Assembly (NCBI GenBank): GCA_020466095.1
Contig: CM035806.1
Span: 159,579,167 to 159,643,166 of the forward strand
Source: Chlorops oryzae
Taxonomy: Eukaryota > Arthropoda > Insecta > Diptera > Chloropidae
Length of the DNA: 64,000 nt
Reading direction: 5' to 3'
Under the pieces are notes generated by a model. The model searched no databases, was not told the origin of the DNA, and worked only from the letters and a program-made list of their open reading frames with translations. Both the position numbers and the translations under genes were made by a program. The first letter of the stretch is position 1. Each line of letters starts with the position of its first letter. Below are positions 1 to 10,746 of the stretch, one piece after another.

Positions 1-48
1 CAAATGCAATTTTCTGCTCAAGTGATCTGCAGTTGAATTGTGTATTTT

Positions 49-300
49 GATACCCGACACACTCTGTGTCGAGGGTATATTGCGTTTGTGTGGTTGTGTG
101 TAACACCCAGAACCAGTCGAGTTGGACGATACCATATACATATATGTATATAGAAATGATCAGCGCCACCAGGAGATTCGAATTAGCCATGTCCGTCCGT
201 CCGTCTGTCTGTCTGTCTGTCTGTCTGTCTGTATACAGTTTTCTTATCGAAGGACTTGAGCTATCTTGACAAAATTCGGTATGCGTGCGTGGAAAAAGAT
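49..300 (+). mobile_element. DINE-1/mini-me-like (Helitron-related) repeat fragment
   Basis: A short imperfect inverted repeat (TACCCGACACA, then TGTGTCGAGGGTA) at about 50-76 is followed by a TA-rich stretch near 134-151 and a (GTCC/GTCT)n run at 191-233. A TA block plus a GTCY block is the hallmark of Dipteran mini-me/DINE-1 elements. The stretch after it (CAGTTTTCTTATCGAAGGAC, about 236-255) recurs at 60,719 as CAGTTTTCCTATCAAAGGAG, which supports a dispersed repeat. Family assignment rests on remembered structure, not on alignment. Confidence 0.6.
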
Positions 301-862
301 AAAGGAAAGAAGCAGAGCGCGCGCGCGAGATCAAAAACCTCGGTCCGGCTAAAATTGTGTAAATTTAAAACTTTAATTAAAAAAACATTCAACCAAGCGG
401 TCCTTTTAGGGCACCTGCAGACGAGCGATTGTTTACGAAACGTCGGACGTGGCGCGCTTCAAAGTATACAGAAATGAATCGCTACCGCTACAGACGAGCG
501 GCACACTGACGGGCGGTATTGATATCGAACAATTGATATCATGTGTGAAAGAATATCCAGAACGATGGGATGTAAAAAAATGAAAAATATCTCGATATGT
601 CTGCGGTTCGGTACCGCGCGGTAATTCATTTCAAATTTATGAGTAAATATGAAGAAATCAAGCAGATTTTCTTTTTGTACTTGTTTATTACATTGAAAAT
701 AACATGGAAATAATTTAAAAAAAACAAAACTTACCTTTGTTATCTCTACGGAATATATGTAAATAATGAAATATTTTGCATTATATAGAAAACATGAATT
801 GTTTTCGAAACATAGTCGAAGAGTTGAGGGTTTTTAATTTAATATATAACGATATGTAGAAA

Positions 863-1051
863 ATGTGGACCAAGGAGCCGCCGCCATCTAGATTACATCA
901 ATCGGGTCAAACGTTGGGATGCGCTGTTGCAAATTTTTTCACAAATGAAAGAAAAAGTAACAAAATTACAATTGAAAGCATAAAAAGCCAAATTAACACG
1001 ACCAGAAGCCAATATTTGGAGGAGCTGCGGAAAATTGCTATCAGAAAGTGA
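863..1051 (+). pseudogene. MADF-like short ORF, probable second ORF of the Harbinger element
   Basis: The ORF gives 62 residues ending in a stretch (IKSQINTTRSQYLEELRKI) that resembles the core of MADF DNA-binding domains, where a helix reads roughly LRxQYxxELxKI. It lies next to a decayed Harbinger transposase on the opposite strand (1,350-3,165). PIF/Harbinger elements commonly carry a separate Myb/SANT or MADF-like protein beside the nuclease, so I infer this is the remnant of that second ORF. It is shorter than a full MADF domain (about 80-90 residues). A possible later exon after TTTCAG at about 1,224 would end at a stop near 1,311, but that is weak. Confidence 0.4.
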
Positions 1052-1856
1052 AGTGATGCAGGAGTTGAAGTTATTCATACTCTTAAGCCGCGCGGTGTTT
1101 TGATGAATTGCAATTTTTTTAAATCATATTGCTGCACAATTAATTAACTGAATCAAACATTTCCACTGTAAGCTGTCATAATTATTATTATTTATTTTAT
1201 TATTAAATGCATACATCATTTCAGTACGATATAGATGAAAATTGGTCCATTGCGGATGCGATGTCGGCTTCACCGGACTCGGATTTAATTCCAAGACTTG
1301 TCAACATCTAGAAAGCGAGTAAGTGACTACATTACGGTATAGATTCTTGTCACTCTAACATTCCTTGTTGATTGAAGCACACTCCTTCAAATCCTTGCCG
1401 AATAGACTGCGTAGCTCCTCTTGTATTTGATGGTTGTTTGCCACTTGAATCCACAGATCCTGTACCCAGTGTTGACGATGACAAAGACCTCGACATTCTC
1501 CATCGATGTATTAATTTTCTATTGTAATATTCAAAATCTTTGGGAAAGAATTCCAAATGTATTTTCTACGACATGTCGAGCGCGCGAAATACGAATGTTT
1601 TTTTTTTTTTTTTTTGACATTTCTACTAAATGGGTAGGTCTACATGATGTGCTTTTTTGCAGAGGGAAAGGATCATAAACAATTATTACATATGAAAGTT
1701 TCCTTCCGTTTCCAATTGCTTCGTCAGGTGGCAAATGTTTGTCTGCATCATTTATAATTTTCAGTCAAAGATTTATCTCCCATTTTTAGTACACAAATAT
1801 GCCCTGAATGTTGTTGTCCACGTATCTGTGTTTGAGTGTGTGCGTTCTTGTCTGTT

Positions 1857-2432
1857 CCCAGCGGAAAATGTCCCGCGGACATCCCCGATGATGTCCTAGT
1901 GACTTCGGAGCCGGAATGCATGCTATTTCCGGTGACACTTTGTATGACATTTACACAGGAGCTGACAGGGTCTTCAGCGGTGACATTACATCACCGGAAG
2001 ATTAGAAAATGTCACTGGTCGTGATAGGGGATGCGATGGCGAAAAAAGCATTTGAGAGCAGCACATTGCTCTTACTCTCTAAATGTCAATTTATAGAAAC
2101 CAGTTTGATAACTCTCTTCTTTGGCCTCTCTTTGAATGTTTCAAAAATTTTTTAAAATCTATTTTTAATAATTTTTGTTCGCCTCTGCCAGGGATTGAAC
2201 CCGCGATCTTCGGATTGTGAGTCGAGCACTCATCCTCTACGCCACCTCATGCTAACGCTAAACTGACGCTAAAACCTTATTTAAATTTCAGTAGCCAATG
2301 AGAGTCAAGCACATGAACAGCATCCCTCCACGATGACATGTCCTCCAAGATGTCATGCATGACAATGTCACCTATATGTCATCGATGACATCACTGATGA
2401 CATTGTCATGCAGGAGATAATTTCCCGCTGGG
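1857..2432. mobile_element. Non-autonomous TIR element inserted in the Harbinger remnant
   Basis: The ends are inverted copies: CCCAGCGGAAAAT at 1,857 and TTTCCCGCTGGG at 2,421-2,432. Inside are many TGACATC/GATGTCA-type short inverted motifs, and a tRNA-like segment at 2,181-2,252. No clear target-site duplication is visible, so the superfamily is undetermined. It sits between the second and third catalytic blocks of the decayed Harbinger transposase. Confidence 0.55.
2181..2252 (-). repeat. tRNA-derived sequence (SINE head or tRNA pseudogene)
   Basis: On the minus strand there is a B-box-like GGTTCAATCCC, and the run CTCACAATCCGAAGATCG closely resembles the anticodon arm and variable loop of elongator tRNA-Met, with CAC where CAT would stand. 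The A-box side (GGTGGCGTAGAGG) is recognisable but imperfect, and the acceptor stem does not pair well, so it is not a functional tRNA gene. An A/T-rich tail follows the B box. Confidence 0.45.
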
Positions 2433-3619
2433 GTGTGTCCGAATCGAATGCGCGGCTGTATGAGTTAACTATAATTGTGCTAAAATGGTGGATGATCTAG
2501 GGTTCATGGTGGATCGATCGATTGCCCAAAGTGCATTCAAAAAATTCATTTGGTCTTTTGTAACTTATCCTTGATCCTTGTCTGTCTCGCTGTGGCTCCG
2601 TAACTCCGTCTGTCCGTCTCTCTCTCTCTCTGCTTTTGCCTGTGTGGCTGTTTGTGTGTGTGTATGTTTGTAATCAAACGATTTCTGGTTGCTGTATTTG
2701 TATAAACCTATGTAACATTTATATGTATATAGAAATATATGTTTATATATTTATATAGAGTTATATACATAAAGTATTTCCGTGGACGTATATATATATA
2801 TATGTGTGTATGTGATTGAAATTTGTCCAAACATATATGTACATACAAACATACATACAAACTGAGATATTTAAATCGCTTTGGAGTAAAACTCCGGCGT
2901 CATGCGTACGTCCTTTGCATCCTGCATCGATATACATATGAAACGGCAATTAGCGTCTACCAAAGCCAATAACACAATGCTCTTTGTCCGCTTATAATTG
3001 TAAAAGTAGGAGCCATCTAAGTATCTTGTGAGCTTAAAACGCCATATGTTTTCCATCTAAAGCTCCCAATCAATGGGGAAATTGCCATTTTATTGAAAAT
3101 TCCGTAGTAATTGATTTCCTTTCATCCATTGTTGTTGGAAACTGTGAAAAAATAAAACATTTTTATTTTTTCAGAAATCAACATTGAATTTGGATTATAA
3201 ATTGAAAAACGTGAAATCTATTGATTGGAAAAGTATACTCAATATGTTTGGCTAAAACAACAAGTCGTTATTGACATTAATTCAATTCAAAAACGAACAG
3301 ATACGCAACAAAGTGCTGCATCTTCATCAGGTCCAGTTACTTCGCAACACTAAACACGCAAAACAACACTACATATTAATACAAAATATACGTTCTCCAG
3401 ATATACTAGAGCAATCATAAGACGATTTGTTGGATGATGAAGGTTTGATTTAGCTTTAATTAGTTTTAATAATAAAAATTATATATACTTTCATATATTT
3501 TTGTTGGAAATTTTTCCAAATCGCGCAACAAACTTCGATATGGCAGCACCAAAAAACGATTCTGAGAGCCTGCTTTGATAATTTATGCTCTTCAAAGATT
3601 CGCCAGTAGCAAGATAGCA

Positions 3620-4517
3620 CACAGAAAAAACTTTTGTACGTAAATACAACCAATTTTTTAATCAATATAACAAATTCGTTGTTAAAACTCAGCCTATCAC
3701 AATTTTCGTTGTCCCAAGCAATTCTTTTGTCAGCGACAATTAATCGAAGTATTAACACTCAACAAAACTTTTTCAACCAACGTTTTGTAATGTATCAACA
3801 ACCAAAGGTAGTAAAAATCAACCAATTATTTTAAATAAATAAAAATGGAAGAACTGCCTCATCTATATATTCCATAGTAAAAATTGGAGTCTGTAAAGTC
3901 AGTTTGCGGAAGATAATTTTACATATTAACATCATAAACATATCGCACACTAATCACTAAATCGGTACAACTCAAAATTTTGCATTTCTCGGGCAAAGAG
4001 GCAATAACTCTCGACGCCTGTAAAAACATTTTATTTTCTAAATTTTTATTATTCTCAAATAACTAATAAATATAAATGTTAATTTTTCACGTGTTCCTTT
4101 TGCTGCAGTAAAATGTTGGCAAACATGGAAAAAGTGATTAAAAATTTTTGCAATTGTGCCGGTTTAGTGATTAGTGTGCGATATGTGAGCTGATTTTTGA
4201 TTATTTTGTCTCTTCTTCTATGTAAGTCCGCATAAAGCTATTGAGAATTTTAGAGAAAATATTTATATGCACTAATACTTTCATTAATTAATACAACCAA
4301 ACAATCAAACAAAGTTTTGTTAAGTGTTAATATGTTTGCTGATTAATATAACAAAACAGTCAAACAAAAGTTTGATTCAAATTTAATATTTAATTCTTCG
4401 AACTTTACCCAAATTTTTTAATTTGTTTGAAATGTTCAATTGTGGCAATTAAAATGCCAATGAATCGAGTTTAACAATCACCATTAATTGGAAGTTTTCG
4501 TAGTGAGTTTTTCTGTG
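3620..4517. mobile_element. TIR element with CACAGA...TCTGTG ends
   Basis: The ends are CACAGAAAAAACT (3,620) and AGTTTTTCTGTG (to 4,517), inverted copies of about 12 bp, flanked on both sides by CA. The terminal motif resembles that of the elements at 10,109-10,746 and 58,934-59,481. The interior is AT-rich without a coding region. It contains a second nested inverted repeat (3,940-4,186). Confidence 0.5.
3940..4186. repeat. Nested inverted repeat
   Basis: ATATCGCACACTAATCACTA (from 3,940) is matched in reverse by TAGTGATTAGTGTGCGATAT (ending 4,184). The arms are at least 27 bp and nearly perfect, with about 190 bp between them. It is probably a small MITE inside the larger TIR element. Confidence 0.6.
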
Positions 4518-5120
4518 CAGTCAAGATTTATAGAAATTAAGATGACATTTTGCGCAGGTTCGTTATGTTCTTTACAAAAATCAGCTGTTAACGTGACGTC
4601 ACAGAGCACAATAAAAAAGCAAACAAAAATTTTCCGAAAAATTGTGCTTGTCAAAAAATTGATATGAAAAAGAGTTTTCCCGCGTTTTTGTGTTCAATAA
4701 ATTTTAAGTGCCTTGTGACGTCATGCGCAGAACGATTCATTATTATTATAATATATGCGCAATCTGGATTCTCTAAATCTTGGTTAGCAGCTAACTTCTC
4801 CGCTGGCGCTATTGATTGCCTCATAGGGGTGTAATTTTTTTTTTTTTTTTTGTATATCTGCTTCGATAGCCGCAAGAATATTGTTAGATGTTTTTCCATT
4901 CATTCGCATGTTTTGGAAAAATGAAGTTCTGTCAGTCCCCTGTGTTTAGTTTTTTGCACATGTGGACTAGACCGGGGAGTATATACAGTTGGGTCGAATT
5001 TTGGTCAATTTGTATTTTTGTAAATTTAATGGAAAAATTTTTTCTTTTTTTTTTGGTTTTTGTTTTTTTGCTTTTTCGATTTTTATATATTTTTGTACTT
5101 CTTTTTTATCTTCTTTTTTC

Positions 5121-5194
5121 TCGCCTTGGCCGAACCTCGAACCGCTGATCTCTGGGTTTGTAAGTCTGCGTCTTAACCATAACGCTAAACAAGC
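5121..5194 (-). repeat. tRNA-derived sequence (SINE head or tRNA pseudogene)
   Basis: On the minus strand, TTTAGCGTTATGGTTAAGAC (A-box side) is followed about 30 nt later by a B-box-like GCGGTTCGAGGTTCG. It shares the GGTTAAGAC A-box region with the copy at 5,444-5,522. A pyrimidine/A-rich tract follows. The stems are too imperfect for a working tRNA. Confidence 0.4.
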
Positions 5195-5443
5195 AAATTT
5201 AATGTGTTGATCAAAACGCTTACTTGAGTTTTTGGTTGCTCGAGTTTTTGTGAAACGCGCGTATAGAATTTTACACTACAAACATTTTTTAGTTGAAAAA
5301 TAAATATTTTAAAAAAAAATAAATTATGAAAAAAATGCTTAAAAATTAAGGGGAACATTTTTTTTTTTCAAAATAAACTATTAAAAAAATTAATTAAAAT
5401 ATGTACATAAGAAAACCTTAGGTAATTGAAAAAAAAAAAAAAA

Positions 5444-5522
5444 TCCCACCCGATCCAGGGATCGAATACCCACCGCCGCGTTGCTGAGCGAGAGTCTTAA
5501 CCATTCAGCTAAATATTCTTTG
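5444..5522 (-). repeat. tRNA-derived sequence (SINE head or tRNA pseudogene)
   Basis: On the minus strand, TTTAGCTGAATGGTTAAGAC is followed by a B-box-like GGGTATTCGATCCC and then by a poly-T run (T13 on the minus strand). It is related to the sequence at 5,121-5,194 and in the same orientation, which suggests the same source family. It is not a functional tRNA. Confidence 0.4.
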
Positions 5523-6712
5523 GTGAATCAATTATCAGAGTGCGAACTTACAGCAGACAATGACAATTTTTTTTTCTACTTGGCAATCAAAGCACAAACC
5601 GTTAAGAAATCGTCAAACTCACTCTGCGTAGATCTCCTTTCAACAAGACATTGTCTGGTTAAAAAGGATCTAGTCCCGCTGCAATGACATTTCATACAAC
5701 AAACTGTCGCAATTTTAACTAGTGACATTAGGACCATGCCGGGGTCTAGTGACTTTGTTGAAATTGACCCCAAACTGCAGGGTGAATTCAGAACGGTGAC
5801 GGGTTCGATTAACCATAAACCGCATAAATTAATTTTTTTTTTATTTGAAAGAAATGCATTTTAAAATCGATTTAATGTCTTTAACATTTAAAAAAAAAAA
5901 AAACAAATAGAATAATTTTAACGAGCCAAAAACGAAATAAGTGGAGTAAATTTTCTGAAATTCATCGCTTTTATTTACTTGCTTTGCTTTGACTCGCTAA
6001 GCATCGAAGCTCTGAAATGCATTTTCCATTCTACTGCACCGAATTGTTTTGCATGTTTATGAACTGTTATTTGCATTCTTGCGAGCAATTTACTCTCTGT
6101 CCATCTCTCACATTTGCACAGCCGAGCAAGCGAAAGTAATACACAACATGAACTCAATAATAATATGTGTATAAGAAATATTTTCAAAACAATATACCAT
6201 AAAGACAGCAGAATATAACAAAAAGAAAAACCTTATCGAGGAAAACTTTTATTACAAGTATTACAGTATGAGAAACGTGCTAATAGGCAATTCACCAAAT
6301 GCAACAACAACCACACGGCATACCAGGCAATCCACCATGATTCCACTTTGGGCAATGTTGTCTAAATTTTTCAAATATTTTCATATAAAATTGTTTAACC
6401 CGGTTTGAACTTTCCCGAAGGCTATCATTTGAAAGATTGAACCTTCCAAAAGTTTAAACTAGATTGAAGACTATGACCCTAACTAGTAGAGGCATGTCAG
6501 GAAAATGCCCAGAGTGGCACAGTGAGGGGCACAAAGTTCACATAGTGAATGTATGTGAAAACAGTATCCAATAAGTATCATCATGGGGGCCGGCAAATGC
6601 TGTTTTTTCCCCCTGAGCAGCAAAGACTCTGGATCGGCCATGCCGACATCTTTAGTGGCTACTTAAAATGCATTTATGTATACTAATAACACTGTGGTAG
6701 TCGAAAGAAAAA
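5523..6712. other. Non-coding stretch without recognised genes
   Basis: AT-rich sequence with short homopolymers. I see no ORF with a recognisable domain and no clear TIR pair. Confidence 0.5.
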
Positions 6713-7350
6713 GACAAGTTCGGAGTCAACGGATTCCCCTTATTTCGGGCACGAGAAATCGAACTGCATCATTAGTTTTTTGAGTTATCGGTAAGCCTTC
6801 ATACGAATTGTTTTGCTTTTTAAGTTTTTTTTTTCCGCTTTTGGGTCCATATTTATGGATGTGTTGAGGTTTGGTATTCTTAACTGACATCGCAATGTAC
6901 TCTGAGATACCCCAAGTAATTCTCCCCAAGACACTATTATAATAAAAGGCCGCGTTGGAGAGCTATAACCATTTAAAGCTCAAAAAAGATCCATAATTTT
7001 GTTAGAATCTTAAACATTTCGAAGCATACTTGAGGGTGTTTTCATATAAAAAATACTAAGCTTTGAAAAAAATCATCGATAATTTTCGAGTTTCAAAAGG
7101 GTATTTCTTCCCAATTCGGCACTTTATCATGACGATGTGTCCGGGAGAATTACTTGGGATATCTCAGAGTACATTGTCAGTTAAGAATATCAAACCTCAA
7201 CATATCCATAGATATGGATCAAAAAGTGGCCAAAAAAATACTTTAAAAAAAACAAATCGTATGAAGGCTTACCGATAACTCAAAAAACTAATGATGCAGT
7301 TCGAGTTTTCGTGCCCGAAATAAGGGGAATCCGTTGACTCCGACCTTGTC
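6713..7350. mobile_element. Fold-back MITE with arms of about 215 bp
   Basis: The left arm (6,713-6,933) and right arm (7,137-7,350) are inverted copies. The outermost bases read GACAAGTTCGGAGTCAACGG on the left and CCGTTGACTCCGACCTTGTC on the right. Matching continues inward through the TCGGTAAGCCTTCATACGA region to the GGGAGAATTACTTGGG region, with scattered mismatches and small indels. The spacer is about 200 bp. ORFs in the arms are mirror shadows. No target duplication was identified. Confidence 0.8.
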
Positions 7351-8316
7351 ACAGTCAGTGAAGTTGATTTATATTGTAAGTAATATTTTAATTATACCTG
7401 CACACAAATGTTCAGACGTGTTAATTATACAAACACACTTGTTATCTAACTCCTCTCATTACAGTGCTAACTATATAATAAAAACATCAAAACTATATTC
7501 CTTTTGCGATCGCATATTTAGGCAGACGAAAATTTGCATATTAAAGTTTTCATTCATATACATACATATACATATTATTTTCTGAATTTCATTTCTCCAA
7601 AGTTAAAGGAAGCAAATTCAAAGAACTATTCGTTCCTTCGCTAAAACGAAATTGCAAGCAACTTGCTGAGCGAGGGAAAACAAGTCCAAATGGTGCATAA
7701 TTGTTTTGTAGAGCGAGAAAAAAATAATTTAAAAAAAACATACCTACATATGTATAGCTGTAAATAGTAAAAAATTGATTGACTGACACTTAGGGCGATT
7801 GAACGTTAATCGGAAATGATCGAATTATATGAATATTATAGTTGATGTCTCACTATGGAACAAATTTTATATGACAATTTATATTTTTTTATATCTGTAA
7901 AAATTATTTCTTCTTATTTCGAGCAAAGAAAAAAAAAAAACCAAAAAACAAACACTGTCTATAGTTATATATGAATATGCATTCGATGTGTTTAGTAAAA
8001 TATTACATTTATTACTTCTTCGATTTATGGTAGTGCTTCTGTTATTCATGCTAAGATAATATTCTGTTTCATTTTCATTTTACCAGTAGAGAGTTAAAGA
8101 ATTAAAAAAAAAAAAAAATATGCTCTTTCAGTTGGAATTTTTATAAGTTCTTTCTATATCGCTACAACACGACATCCGTACACGATCACGAAAAAAAATT
8201 GTTCGATTTGACCAAATATTCTCTGGCAGTTCTTCGAACATGTTATGCCATACAAACATACGTTGGGCAATATTTGCTGAAACTTAAGATATGATTGCAT
8301 GAAAATATGACTAAAG

Positions 8317-8755
8317 CCTTTGTCAGATAGGCTCCGTCGTCCGTCATGCGTCACGTCATACGACTGACAGCAACGTGTTGACGTAAGTGACCGACACAAT
8401 ACGTAATGAGTACGTCATTGACGTATAAACAATTGTTCAGCTGTGTTATGAGTTTAAAAACTTGTTATCAAAAAATGTGGATTTCGAGGATATTTTCGAC
8501 TTGATTATTATAGTCTCTCAGTAAAAACTTCTTGTTATTCTTCTTCAGCAAAATAAAAACGTGCAAAACAAATCAGCTGGCTGCTATCAAACAAAGCGAC
8601 GTACCGTCGAAAGTTGAGAGTTGCCCAACTTTTGTGCGTCACGTCGACGCAGAAGTATTGATTGGGATGCACTTCATATAAACACATGTATTTGAACTTA
8701 GCTGTCAGTCATATGACGTGACGAATGACGGACGACGGAGCCTATCTGTCAAAGG
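8317..8755. mobile_element. MITE with 55-bp terminal inverted repeats
   Basis: CCTTTGTCAGATAGGCTCCG at 8,317 is mirrored by CGGAGCCTATCTGTCAAAGG ending at 8,755. The arms run 8,317-8,371 and 8,701-8,755 with a few mismatches, including an ACGTCA-rich inner part. The interior is non-coding. Confidence 0.8.
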
Positions 8756-8965
8756 TTTAAAACTTGACGTTCTGCCAGATCAGTATGCTTTAGCTAACTT
8801 AACCGAAATATAATGCAATGCTGCTGCACGTAGTTGGCACCTTTTTTTCGAAACAACCCTGTGACCATACATACAAGTATACTGTGGTAATGAGAATGTA
8901 ATTAACAATTTTGAAAAAGTTTACCATTTTATCGATTGCAAAAATTTTGAATAGAAAATATTTAA

Positions 8966-9517
8966 AGCCCAAAATCCAACATTGCGAGAGCCCGATGCGA
9001 GATTGCGCGACGTAACGAAAATATTTTGCGTGACGCATTTCAATCTCCAATGCGAGTTTTGCGTCACGCAGATGATAGCATAATTTCGCTTCTAGTAATG
9101 CAATATTTGAACCAATTACCAATCTAACGAGTACCGAGTACTCATAAAAATTTTACGTTATCACTTGAGTTTAAATTTTAATTCAAAATTTTCAAAAAAT
9201 TTTCAAAAAATTTTCAAAATGAACCAAAGCTCGCGGAATATTTTAAAAGCTCTTTTTCACGGAACAGTGAACAGTTTTTGTTTTATTAGTTTAAACGAGT
9301 ACCCAATAGCAAGTACTCAAAAAATAGCTACATCATTAACCTGTCAAAATCGCCTCGCAACGAGAAATATTCAATTTTTCAAAATTTACTCGCTACGACG
9401 TCTCGCAGTGCGATACATTGGATCTTGAACCATATCATTGAATGTATTGAAATTTGTGTGCGTCTCGTCTCGCGCTCGCGCTCTCGCATCGGGCTCTCGC
9501 AATGTTGAATTTTGGGC
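8966..9517. mobile_element. MITE with about 42-bp TIRs and TTAA(A) flanks
   Basis: The left end GCCCAAAATCCAACATTGCG and the right end CGCAATGTTGAATTTTGGGC are inverted copies that continue through GAGAGCCCGATGCGAGA. Both sides are bordered by TTAAA (962-966 of the 8-kb block on the left, 9,518-9,522 on the right), which would fit a TTAA-targeting (piggyBac-like) or 5-bp duplication. The interior includes CG-rich GCGTGACGCA-type motifs. Confidence 0.7.
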
Positions 9518-9942
9518 TTAAAGCAAGCAAAGATGAAAACGTGTAATGCTACAAAGTGTTTAATTATGCTTAACAAAGGACAAAGACAAAAACTCCTAAG
9601 AAGATAAGCTCGCTAGCCTGCTTACGTTACAAAGCAAAGGAGTCCGAGTTCATGAGTCCGTCTTTCTTTCATTACTTATCCGCTTCTTAACAAGAATTTC
9701 ATTCAAACTTTACCATTGTAAATACAAAGCAAATCCAAATGTTTTCAATTTACCCTCAGTACGCTGTTCGCATTATGAGTAAGCTTATAAGGTCTGTTCC
9801 CCGCACTGCCCAAAACTGTCCAATTTTACCGAAAGCTGCTGTTCTCGTACGCAGAGCCGTCTTTAGCCTATGCGGGGCCCCTGGCCCTAAAGTGTGTGGT
9901 CCATTGGGCCCGTGCGTAAGGACGGCACTGCTCGTACGTACC

Positions 9943-10021
9943 CGATTGTGCAAATGAGAAAAATTTTGACAGAGTATCTGTTTTCTTCTTCTGTCAAAAA
10001 CTCTATCATTTGCACAATCGG
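9943..10021. repeat. Short inverted repeat
   Basis: CCGATTGTGCAAATGA and TCATTTGCACAATCGG are perfect inverted copies about 45 bp apart. It is probably a small MITE or hairpin relic. Confidence 0.6.
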
Positions 10022-10108
10022 TTAGTTCGGTAATCGGGGGTTTTCTCCCTAGATTTAGGGTTTTTTGCAGAGCTGTAATGTATTCATTGCATTTGTAATT
10101 AAATACTA

Positions 10109-10746
10109 CACTGAGCGAACTTAACCATGATTTTTTTAAAAGGGCGCAATGTTATTCACAGTCCTTTTGATTTTCGAGCAGAACAAAAATTTCAAAAGAA
10201 AAATGGTTGAGTCAACAACATTTTTGTTTGATTTGAAGGAAATATGTTTAATTAGATTTCTTTTCGTTCGTATATTTCGTATAATTCTCATTTGTTTTAT
10301 AAAATAGGACATATAAGATATTTATTCATCTTAGAAGTTTTTAAGCATTGCGAAAGCAGTCACGACAACGGATTGACTAAATCGGATGAAGTTCATCCGA
10401 TGGCTATTTTTGGGGTTATGTTCAACAGAGGCCATTTGCTTTGAACGTTAAATAAACTTGTTTTGACATTTCTTCTTGTGAAGGTATTTTTTTTTTTGAA
10501 ATTTTTTTTATTTTAAAAATTTTCTAGTCATTTCAATTATGTCCGTGTTTAGTTCAACAATTTAAATTTAAATCCATTTTTGAAAATTATTATTTCAATT
10601 CAACCTGAAATATGGTTGATTCAAAAGGAAAATCTTTGTTTTTTCCAACAAGAAAAATTGTTAAAATAAAATTATTCCTTTTTGAAGCCGTGTTGTATAT
10701 TTTTCCTATTGATTAAACCAATTTTCTGATTGATTTTTTCTCTGTG
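10109..10746 (+). mobile_element. TIR element, CACTGAG/CTCTGTG family, TA target
   Basis: The element begins CACTGAGCGAACTTAACCAT and ends TTTTTTCTCTGTG. It is flanked by TA on both sides (10,107-10,108 and 10,747-10,748). It matches, in reverse orientation, the copy at 58,934-59,481 over most of its length, including the shared segments AAAAGGGCGCAATG, CAGTCCTTTTGATTTTCGAG and CGACAACGGATTGACTAAAT. TA targets are typical of Tc1/mariner-like DNA elements. No transposase is seen, so it is non-autonomous. Confidence 0.75.

Larger units (their letters stand above)
1350..3165 (-). pseudogene. PIF/Harbinger-type transposase (HARBI1-like nuclease), frameshifted and interrupted
   Basis: Read on the minus strand, conserved Harbinger nuclease blocks appear in order but in different frames. 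First is FPH*LGALDGKHMAF (near 3,100-3,070), with the first catalytic Asp in GALDGKH. Next is GSYFYNYKRTKSIVLLALVD (about 3,010-2,955), then YIDAGCKGRTHDAGVLLQ (about 2,935-2,885) with the second Asp. After about 1 kb of inserted DNA come LSYVIIVYDPFPL (about 1,690) with the third acidic site, and ISRARHVVENTFGILSQRF (about 1,590-1,535). A C-terminal stretch SIRQGFEGVCFNQQG lies near 1,400-1,365. At least three frame changes, an in-frame stop and a nested insertion (1,857-2,432) show it is dead. Family knowledge: these enzymes are DDE/D nucleases that move elements with 3-bp TWA target sites. I did not find convincing TIRs for the whole element. Confidence 0.8.

Noticed and set aside
2181..5522. 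Functional tRNA genes
   Set aside because: A- and B-box-like parts are present, but acceptor and T stems pair poorly, and A/T-rich tails suggest retroposed or decayed copies.
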